7,977 nucleotides of DNA from Phycisphaerales bacterium (GTDB taxonomy: Bacteria; Planctomycetota; Phycisphaerae; Sedimentisphaerales; Anaerohalosphaeraceae): contig DSDR01000162.1 in the NCBI GenBank assembly GCA_011048645.1, positions 1 through 7,977 on the forward strand. The letters are read 5' to 3'. The translations under genes and the position numbers were made by a program. The notes under the pieces were generated by a model. The model was not told the origin of the DNA. It saw only the letters and a program-made list of their open reading frames with translations, and did no database searches. Positions 1 through 4,878 of this stretch are shown here, piece after piece (the stretch's first letter is position 1; the number at the start of each line of letters is the position of its first letter).

Positions 1-876
1 CAGGCGCTGAAACCGCGTGCCCTGGAGGTTCTTCGCGCTTCGCTGCGGCATGAAAACCCTTACGTTCGCAATCACGCCATTGAGGTCGTCGTTGAGACCG
101 GGCAGAAAGAGATGATGTCCGAGATCATTCGTCTGATGGGCGATACGGCCATTCCGGTGCGTTTTTCGGCTACGGCGGCCGCGGGCGATATGCAGTGTTT
201 CGGCTGTGAACAGCCGATACGGGAGCGACTCAAAGACGACGACGCCAATGTCCGTCTTGCCGCGGCGTACAGTATGATCCAACTGAACAATCCGGAGTAT
301 CATGCGGACTTGCGCCGGGCCGCTGACCATGCGGACCAGACGGTTCGCGCCAACGCCCTGCTGCTGCTTGGAAAGAACGGGGATCGAGATGATCTTGATC
401 TTCTTTATCGTGCGATGCGGGACGATACGGCCTCGGAAAAGGTCAAGATTCAGGCGATTGACTCCATCGCCCAATTAAAGGACGCGCGGCTTTACCGGAA
501 CAAACTGTGGGCGCTGCTGATCAGCAAATACGCCGACGATCGGGTAATGGGTATTCGCGGAATGGGGGCGCTGGGAACATTGGACGCCCACAATGCCATC
601 ATTACAATGCTGACCGATGATGTCCCGGAGGTGCGGCTTTGCGCAGCCGAGCAGTTGGGCCGGCTCGGGGATACCACGGGGCGCGAGGAAGTGGCTCAGT
701 ATTTGCGAAATCACGCCGATTTAAGCCGGGGTGATGTGGCAACAATGCTGGCGGTGATGGCGATCGGGCGTATCGGCACGCCGGAGCTGATAGACTGGCT
801 GCCCAAGGCACTGGACAGCCAGTCGGACGTTATTCGCTTGACCGCCGCCCAATCGGTCCTGCTGCTGGCTAAATAG
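1..876 (+). CDS. HEAT-repeat protein, 3' part (N-terminus outside window)
   Basis: The reading frame is open from the first base, so the 291 visible residues are the C-terminal part of a longer protein; the first internal ATG at 112 is not a convincing start because the repeat pattern continues upstream of it. The sequence is about nine alpha-helical repeats of roughly 30 residues, each with the HEAT signature of a short helix, D-x-x-x-x-V-R and an Ala/Leu-rich second helix. Examples are NPYVRNHAIEVV near residue 19, ANVRLAAAYSMIQL near 81 and PEVRLCAAEQLGRLGD near 202. HEAT solenoids are protein-binding scaffolds; no catalytic residues are visible. No membrane segment is visible in this part. 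A 284-bp gap with its own promoter separates the gene from the mre operon, so a shared function is not implied. The family assignment is solid, but the specific role is unknown. Confidence 0.85.
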   Translation, partial: QALKPRALEVLRASLRHENPYVRNHAIEVVVETGQKEMMSEIIRLMGDTAIPVRFSATAAAGDMQCFGCEQPIRERLKDDDANVRLAAAYSMIQLNNPEYHADLRRAADHADQTVRANALLLLGKNGDRDDLDLLYRAMRDDTASEKVKIQAIDSIAQLKDARLYRNKLWALLISKYADDRVMGIRGMGALGTLDAHNAIITMLTDDVPEVRLCAAEQLGRLGDTTGREEVAQYLRNHADLSRGDVATMLAVMAIGRIGTPELIDWLPKALDSQSDVIRLTAAQSVLLLAK

Positions 877-991
877 GCGAGTTTCGGTCTTTTATGTGTT
901 TTGGAACGACCGTATCTTGCCGATCAACCCGCTGCGTCTTTGACCCTGAAAATCTTTTTATTGTGGTGTCGCTAAGTCTTTTTTTGACACC

Positions 992-1017
992 GTTCAGACT
1001 TATTCGTTCTGTTCAGA
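992..1017. promoter_or_regulatory. Tandem GTTCAGA heptamers upstream of the mre-operon promoter
   Basis: GTTCAGA occurs at 992-998 and again at 1011-1017, 19 bp apart start to start, in AT-rich DNA ending 17 bp before the predicted -35 box. The second copy lies in a larger inverted pair, TATTC (1001-1005) and GAATA (1016-1020). The spacing and location suit a regulator binding on one face of the helix, but two short repeats can arise by chance and no known regulator is recognised. Confidence 0.25.
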
Positions 1018-1034
1018 ATAGATAAAAAAAACGC

Positions 1035-1063
1035 TTGACCTGTCCACATTACTTCCTTAAAAT
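1035..1063 (+). promoter_or_regulatory. Sigma70-type promoter for the mre operon
   Basis: A -35 box TTGACC (1035-1040) is separated by exactly 17 bp from a -10 box TAAAAT (1058-1063). Each matches the consensus at five of six positions. Transcription would begin near 1070, giving a leader of about 90 nt before the TTG start at 1161. An A8 run precedes the -35 box by a few bases and could act as an UP-like element. This is the best promoter seen in the window, and it sits at the head of six genes in the same orientation. Inference from sequence only. Confidence 0.65.
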
Positions 1064-1091
1064 CCCCTGTATTCGCTGTATCGTCCAGACG

Positions 1092-1105
1092 TTGCGCCGG
1101 CGCAA
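1092..1105. promoter_or_regulatory. Perfect 14-bp palindrome in the operon leader
   Basis: TTGCGCCGGCGCAA is a perfect palindrome about 20 nt downstream of the predicted transcription start. As DNA it could be an operator for a dimeric repressor. As RNA it can fold into a short stem with a CCGG loop, extended by a G-U and a C-G pair (1090-1107). No T-tract follows, so it is not an intrinsic terminator. Confidence 0.35.
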
Positions 1106-1146
1106 TGGCGGCAATCAAAATATGAATAAGAAGAATACTCTGTGAT

Positions 1147-1163
1147 GAAAGGGTACTATCTTG
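1147..1163 (+). promoter_or_regulatory. Ribosome binding site and TTG start of the coiled-coil gene
   Basis: GAAAGGG (1147-1153) lies seven bases before the TTG at 1161. An in-frame TGA at 1146-1148 rules out any earlier start. The nearest ATG (1145) is in another frame and yields only a short unrelated peptide. The TTG is the only start that keeps the full N-terminal membrane helix behind a Shine-Dalgarno site. Confidence 0.7.
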
Positions 1164-2015
1164 AGTACGCTGACAAAAATCCTGGCGGTCTTATTGTCCT
1201 TATTTTCAATTTTTCTGTGCGGTATGATGGTCACGTTCGTGGGCAGCACAAAAAACTTCAAGGGCCTGTATGAAGAACAAAGGAATCTGGCCCAGTACGC
1301 CCAGGCCGAGCTTGCCGAACGGGACAAACAGTTCAATGCGCAGCTTCAGAAGTTCAAGGAGATGGAAAGCCGTCTGCTGGACGAGATTGCGACTCTGGAG
1401 ACGGAAAAAAATACGCTGGTGGCCGATCTTCGCCAAGTTGAACGGCTCAGCGCCCAGTACCAGAGTCAGGCCGACAGTTGGAAAGGCGTCATGACCGGCT
1501 TTGAGCAAAGCGTACGCAATCTGCAGGCTTCGCTCCAGCAGACGCAGCAGCAGCTTGACTCGACTCGCGCTCAGAGCATCAAAGACCAGAAAGAACTGAA
1601 CCAGATTACCGCCGATCTTTACGCCCGCATTGTACAGCTTCGGGCTATGGAAGCGGAACGCCGGCGTTTGCTGGAACAAAAGACCGAACTGGAGCAACAG
1701 ATTCTTGCCCTGAGCGGCGGTGTGAGCCGGGTTGAGCCGGTTACCCCGACGACGGAAACCGCCCGCCCCGCCGCCTCTTTGACGACCGCTTCGGATATCA
1801 AGGGGATGGTCAAGGATGTGGACGAGTCGCTGGTGCATTTGTCGGTCGGGTCGGCTGACGGCGTTCGCGAGAATATGGTCTTCCACATCACGCGCGGCAG
1901 CCAGTTTCTTTGCGATGTCGTGATTACCCATGTGGATATCGATCAAAGCGCCGGCGTGATGCAGCTTGTTCAGCAGCGTCCGCGCGTCGGCGATACGGCA
2001 GGCACCCAACTTTAA
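1161..2015 (+). CDS. Membrane-anchored coiled-coil protein with MreC-like C-terminal domain
   Basis: A 284-residue protein starting at TTG. Visible parts are a short N-terminus with one lysine, a membrane helix at about 5-28, a long Gln/Glu/Leu-rich coiled coil at about 35-184, a Pro/Thr/Ala linker (185-211) and a small beta-rich C-terminal domain (212-284) ending in a typical R-V-G-D strand. Within that domain the motif GSADGV (230-235) matches GAADGV (131-136) in the MreC encoded downstream, where it begins the beta-barrel region. The overall order (membrane helix, coiled coil, beta domain) is also that of MreC. I infer an envelope protein, mostly outside the inner membrane, that may work with the MreBCD-PBP2 complex. 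Alternatives are a generic planctomycete coiled-coil protein or a FlgT-C-like fold. It is the first gene of the operon; the next gene starts 20 bp after its stop. Presence as a gene is certain, but function is inferred. Confidence 0.85.
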   Translation: MSTLTKILAVLLSLFSIFLCGMMVTFVGSTKNFKGLYEEQRNLAQYAQAELAERDKQFNAQLQKFKEMESRLLDEIATLETEKNTLVADLRQVERLSAQYQSQADSWKGVMTGFEQSVRNLQASLQQTQQQLDSTRAQSIKDQKELNQITADLYARIVQLRAMEAERRRLLEQKTELEQQILALSGGVSRVEPVTPTTETARPAASLTTASDIKGMVKDVDESLVHLSVGSADGVRENMVFHITRGSQFLCDVVITHVDIDQSAGVMQLVQQRPRVGDTAGTQL

Positions 2016-2035
2016 GAGAATGAAGGTAACACACG

Positions 2036-2188
2036 ATGGCCAGAAAAAATACCGCAGCAAGCAGTGATGTATATACCGCGATTTTGGCGCTGGCGGCGCT
2101 GACCGTATTGTCCACGGCGGTTTTTGTCGCTCTGAAGTGTTGGCTGTATTACGAAACGCTGTTTTCGATTGCTCAGGCCGGACGGTAA
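2036..2188 (+). CDS. Small single-pass membrane protein (50 aa) in the mre operon
   Basis: An ATG-started frame of 50 codons, preceded by GAAGG (nine bases upstream) and placed 20 bp after the coiled-coil gene. The N-terminus is basic and polar (MARKNTAASSDVYT), followed by one hydrophobic helix at about 14-34. A short aromatic tail (CWLYYETLF) follows, ending at Arg50. By the positive-inside rule the RK end is cytoplasmic and the tail faces the periplasm. No family is recognised with certainty. The size and topology recall small scaffold subunits of septal or elongation machines, but no homology to FtsL, FtsB or RodZ is claimed. Supporting a real gene are the ribosome site, the tight operon spacing and the clean membrane helix. 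Alternative: a chance open frame in a 272-bp gap. Confidence 0.65.
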   Translation: MARKNTAASSDVYTAILALAALTVLSTAVFVALKCWLYYETLFSIAQAGR

Positions 2189-2192
2189 GCCG

Positions 2193-2229
2193 GTCCGAAC
2201 CGACGCCCTCTATGGCGGCGGCGGCGGAC
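2193..2229 (+). other. Imperfect hairpin between the small membrane gene and mreB
   Basis: GTCCG (2193-2197) pairs with CGGAC (2225-2229), CCG (2200-2202) with CGG (2219-2221), and CGCC (2204-2207) with GGCG (2214-2217), around a CTCTAT loop. Small internal mismatches interrupt the stem. No T-run follows, so a terminator is unlikely. It could be an RNA processing or stability element in the 99-bp gap before mreB. The right arm is a GGC repeat, which makes chance pairing easier. Confidence 0.3.
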
Positions 2230-2274
2230 GTACAGACAACCCACAGCGCAGCGGTAACGCCGGCAATCCGTTTT

Positions 2275-2290
2275 GAAGGGAGTCACAGTG
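2275..2290 (+). promoter_or_regulatory. Strong ribosome binding site and GTG start of mreB
   Basis: GAAGGGAG (2275-2282) is the best Shine-Dalgarno match in the window and lies five bases before the GTG at 2288. An in-frame TTG at 2273 would bury this site inside the coding sequence and add five residues (MKGVT) not expected in MreB, so GTG is preferred. Confidence 0.75.
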
Positions 2291-3337
2291 ATAGACACTA
2301 TTCTGGGCTGGTTCAGCAAGGATATGGGAATTGACCTGGGGACGTGCAACACACTGGTGTGCGTCCGTAATGAGGGTATCGTCCTGAACGAACCGTCGGT
2401 GGTTGCCGTCCGCAAAGGCACCAACATCGTGCTCAACAACGGCGAGGCGGTCGGGCTGGTCGCCAAGGATATGCTCGGCAAGACCCCCGGCTCGATTACC
2501 GCCATTCGACCGCTCAAAGACGGGGTCATCAGCGACTTCGAAATCACCGAGAAAATGCTCAGTTATTTCATCCGCAAAGTCCACGGTCGCAGAGGGTTTT
2601 TCAATCCGCGGATCGTGATTGCGGTGCCCAGCGGCATCACGGCAGTGGAACGGCGTGCGGTGATTGACAGCGCCGAACGCGCCGGCGCGCGCAAGGTCTT
2701 TCTGGTGGATGAACCGATGGCCGCGGGTATCGGGGCGGGGCTGCCGATTACCGAGCCGACCGGCTCGATGATTGTGGATATCGGCGGCGGCACCTCGGAA
2801 GTGGCGATTATTAGTCTGGCCGACATCAGCACGTGTGAATCCATCCGCGTCGGCGGCGACAACTTCGATGAGGCGCTGATCGCCCACCTGAAAAAAACCT
2901 ACAACCTGTTGATCGGCGAATCCCGCGCCGAACAGGTCAAGATCCAGATCGGCTCGGCCGCCCCGCTGGAGCAGGAAATGACAATGGAAATCGCCGGTCG
3001 CGACACCATCTCCGGGCTGCCTCGAAAAATCGTGATTACCAGCGAAGAAATCCGCGAGGCTTTTCGTGAGCCGATCGCCGGGATTATCGAAGCGGTGATG
3101 CGAACGCTTGAACGGGCCGAGCCGGAACTGGCCGCGGACCTGATTGAAAACGGGGTCACGCTGTGCGGCGGCGGCGCGCTGCTGCGGGGGATGGATAAAG
3201 TGCTGGCCAACGCCACCGGCCTGCGGGTGGTTCACGCCGAGGATCCTCTGACGTGCGTGGCCCGCGGGACAAGCGTTTATCTGGAAAATCTTGAATTGTG
3301 GAAAGACACGCTGGATTCCACCGGCGCCGCCTGGTAA
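2288..3337 (+). CDS. mreB: Rod shape-determining protein MreB (actin homologue)
   Basis: A 349-residue protein, close to the usual MreB length of about 335-350. It polymerises with ATP into membrane-bound filaments that orient the peptidoglycan elongation machinery. Nucleotide-binding signatures are present in order: phosphate-1 DLGTCNT (16-22), VPSGITAVERRAV near 113-125, the conserved EPMAAGIGAGLPI loop (142-154), phosphate-2 DIGGGTSE (164-171) and adenosine motif GGGALLRG (294-301), followed by EDPLTCVARG (318-327). Two membrane-contact elements are visible: an amphipathic N-terminus with I2, I5, L6, W8 and F9, and FF at 104-105 where Thermotoga MreB has its membrane-inserting LF pair. Position 20 is Cys, where most MreBs have Ala. 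It is followed by mreC after a 116-bp gap that contains a hairpin. The identity is secure. Confidence 0.97.
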   Translation: MIDTILGWFSKDMGIDLGTCNTLVCVRNEGIVLNEPSVVAVRKGTNIVLNNGEAVGLVAKDMLGKTPGSITAIRPLKDGVISDFEITEKMLSYFIRKVHGRRGFFNPRIVIAVPSGITAVERRAVIDSAERAGARKVFLVDEPMAAGIGAGLPITEPTGSMIVDIGGGTSEVAIISLADISTCESIRVGGDNFDEALIAHLKKTYNLLIGESRAEQVKIQIGSAAPLEQEMTMEIAGRDTISGLPRKIVITSEEIREAFREPIAGIIEAVMRTLERAEPELAADLIENGVTLCGGGALLRGMDKVLANATGLRVVHAEDPLTCVARGTSVYLENLELWKDTLDSTGAAW

Positions 3338-3387
3338 TCCGTTCGATGCAGAGGACCATGAGCAGGTCTGTCTCTTGATGACCGTAT

Positions 3388-3415
3388 GTCCGCCATCGGC
3401 CCCGGCGATGGGGAC
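3388..3415 (+). other. Strong hairpin in the mreB-mreC gap
   Basis: GTCC (3388-3391) pairs with GGAC (3412-3415), and CCATCG (3393-3398) pairs with CGATGG (3406-3411). One bulged G and a seven-base GC-rich loop complete it, giving ten pairs in all. No T-tract follows, so it is not a classic intrinsic terminator. A plausible role is attenuation, RNA processing or 3'-end protection that lets mreB be made in excess of mreC. It lies in the longest gap of the operon. Confidence 0.45.
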
Positions 3416-3453
3416 AGGAAACCGAAATCTTTAACCGGCAAATTGCTTTTTAT

Positions 3454-4284
3454 ATGGCACGCAGACATTTTCAGCTATCCAACGGCGGTTTGTTTTTGCT
3501 GTTGCTGAGCAGCGGATTTGTGCTGCTGCTTTTGCCGCGATCCGTGACGCATCGTGTCCATTTTCTGTTTGCCGAGACGTTTGAACCACTGCTTCGCATC
3601 GGGCGTCGATTTCCCGACAACGCCGCGGCGCCGAGTCCGCAGGAGCAGGTTGTTTCGCTTGAAGAGCACAACACGCTGTGGAAAAACTACCATAATCTGC
3701 ACGCCCGGCTGATGAAACTTCAGGACGAATACAATACGGCGGCGCGGATTCGCAGCAGCCTGCCTCGGTTTTACAGCGGGCTGGTCATCGCCGACGTGGT
3801 GGGACCGGCGGCGGGTCTGAGCCATGAAATACTGATCAACAAAGGCGCCGCCGATGGGGTGCACAGCGGCTGCTATGTGATGAGTCCCGAGCACAACAGC
3901 ATTATCGGCGTTGTTCGTGAAACCTCCGACGCGATGGCGCGGGTGCGTCTGCTGACCGACGCCAACCAGAGTATTCCGATTCGAATCCGCCGGGACGGGG
4001 CTGCTCTGGATGTGGCGGCGATGATGATCGGCGACGGCAAACGCGGCGGCGTTGTGCCGATGGTCGAGCGTGAAAAGGATATCCGTCCAGGCGATGCTGT
4101 TTATGCGGCGCCGCGGCCGGGGCTGCTGGATACGCCCGTGATCATCGGCAACGTGGCTGAGGTACAGCCGGATGAAGAGTCGCCTTTGCTGTGGAAAATT
4201 TTCGTACAGCCGATAGATATTGGCTCTGAACCGGAAACCGCCGCCGTGATTGTTCCCGATACGCCGGGAACCGAGAGGCAATAA
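3454..4284 (+). CDS. mreC: Rod shape-determining protein MreC
   Basis: A 276-residue inner-membrane protein. A short basic N-terminus (MARRHFQ) precedes one membrane helix at about 11-28. A region of coiled-coil character follows at about 64-104 (EEHNTLWKNYHNLHARLMKLQDE). The two beta-barrel parts of the MreC fold then run from about 108 to 270, with conserved landmarks ILINKGAADGV (126-136), IIGVVRETSD (150-159), VRLLTDANQSIPIRI (164-178) and the late IRPGDAVY (210-217). MreC forms a periplasmic scaffold that binds and activates PBP2. The start at 3454 has no clear Shine-Dalgarno site, but a T-rich stretch (TTGCTTTTTAT) precedes it, and the membrane helix fits only this start. mreD begins five bases after the stop. 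The identity is secure; the length is near the lower end for the family, without visible truncation. Confidence 0.93.
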   Translation: MARRHFQLSNGGLFLLLLSSGFVLLLLPRSVTHRVHFLFAETFEPLLRIGRRFPDNAAAPSPQEQVVSLEEHNTLWKNYHNLHARLMKLQDEYNTAARIRSSLPRFYSGLVIADVVGPAAGLSHEILINKGAADGVHSGCYVMSPEHNSIIGVVRETSDAMARVRLLTDANQSIPIRIRRDGAALDVAAMMIGDGKRGGVVPMVEREKDIRPGDAVYAAPRPGLLDTPVIIGNVAEVQPDEESPLLWKIFVQPIDIGSEPETAAVIVPDTPGTERQ

Positions 4285-4289
4285 ATTCA

Positions 4290-4817
4290 ATGCGATGGGT
4301 TCTGTTTGCGATTCTGGTTTTGCTCGGCGCCGTGCTTGAGGCGGGCAATCTGCTGAATGCGGTTGCACTGGGTCAATGGCATATTCGGCCGTCTGTGCTG
4401 ATTGTGCTGCTTGTGTTTTTTGCCGTCCACTGTCGCACGCATGAGGCAATCATCACCTCGTTTGTGATTGGTCTGGCAATGGACATCAGCGGCAGTCAGA
4501 TCGGGCCGCACACGATCAGCTATTGTCTGGTCGGCGGGCTGCTCAATCAGCTCGGCGAGTACTTTGTACTGCGGCGCGGGGCGTCTCCGGCGGCGCTGAT
4601 CTTTCCGGCCTATGTCATCGCGGCCGTGATCGCCTATTGGCTGGGCGCATTAAAAACAGGCGAGCGGCAGGACTACGCCTATCGAATCTTCGTGCTGACG
4701 GGACTTTATTCGGCGTTCATCGGTTCGTTTTTTTGGCGGTTTCTGGGACGGATCAATCAACCGGCGTCGTCCCAATCGCTTCAGACGTCGCCGCCTCAGC
4801 GCGGATACCTGCGATGA
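4290..4817 (+). CDS. mreD: Rod shape-determining protein MreD
   Basis: A 175-residue, strongly hydrophobic protein with about five or six membrane helices (approximately 3-22, 34-50, 54-68, 75-92, 102-122 and 132-153). The family landmark GLAMDISGSQIGPHTISY (61-78) corresponds to the conserved G-x-x-x-D-x-x-x-G-x-x-x-G-x-H segment of MreD. MreD is a membrane partner of MreC and PBP2 in the elongation complex. The hydrophilic C-terminal tail (about 157-175, Ser/Gln/Pro-rich) should lie in the cytoplasm. GAGAGG (4273-4278) lies 11 bases upstream of the ATG, inside the end of mreC, so translation is probably coupled to mreC. MreD sequences diverge widely; identification rests on the motif, the topology and the position after mreC. 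Confidence 0.88.
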   Translation: MRWVLFAILVLLGAVLEAGNLLNAVALGQWHIRPSVLIVLLVFFAVHCRTHEAIITSFVIGLAMDISGSQIGPHTISYCLVGGLLNQLGEYFVLRRGASPAALIFPAYVIAAVIAYWLGALKTGERQDYAYRIFVLTGLYSAFIGSFFWRFLGRINQPASSQSLQTSPPQRGYLR

Positions 4818-4878
4818 GATGGACAGAGCGGAATGTCAATCCGTCATAAGTTAATCAATCTTTTTCAACGATTTTTTT

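Noticed and set aside
984..989. Perfect TTGACA as an alternative -35 box
   Set aside because: At the usual 16-18 bp spacing there is no acceptable -10 box (TTCTGT at 17 bp); the 1035-1063 pair is much better.
965..991. GGTGTC / GACACC inverted repeat after the HEAT gene, as a terminator
   Set aside because: The T7 run lies in the loop (979-985) instead of after the stem, and the stem has only six pairs, so it does not fit an intrinsic terminator.
1122..1145. Seven-codon ORF (MNKKNTL) whose stop overlaps an ATG at 1145, as a leader peptide
   Set aside because: No ribosome site, no codon bias suggesting attenuation, and the overlapping ATG opens a frame that is only a shadow of the coiled-coil gene.
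1206..2060. 284-codon minus-strand frame opposite the coiled-coil gene
   Set aside because: Same region as a gene with clear membrane helix, coiled coil and beta domain; the antisense product shows no coherent domain.
2137..2334. 65-codon plus-strand frame before mreB
   Set aside because: It runs across the mreB ribosome site and start in another frame and overlaps the end of the small membrane gene; no ribosome site of its own.
2210..3235. 341-codon minus-strand frame opposite mreB
   Set aside because: Antisense of a fully conserved MreB; the product is rich in His, Asp and Arg in the manner of antisense frames of GC-rich genes.
3475..4449. 324-codon minus-strand frame opposite mreC and mreD
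   Set aside because: It spans two real genes in antisense and has low-complexity Gln/Arg/His composition with no domain.
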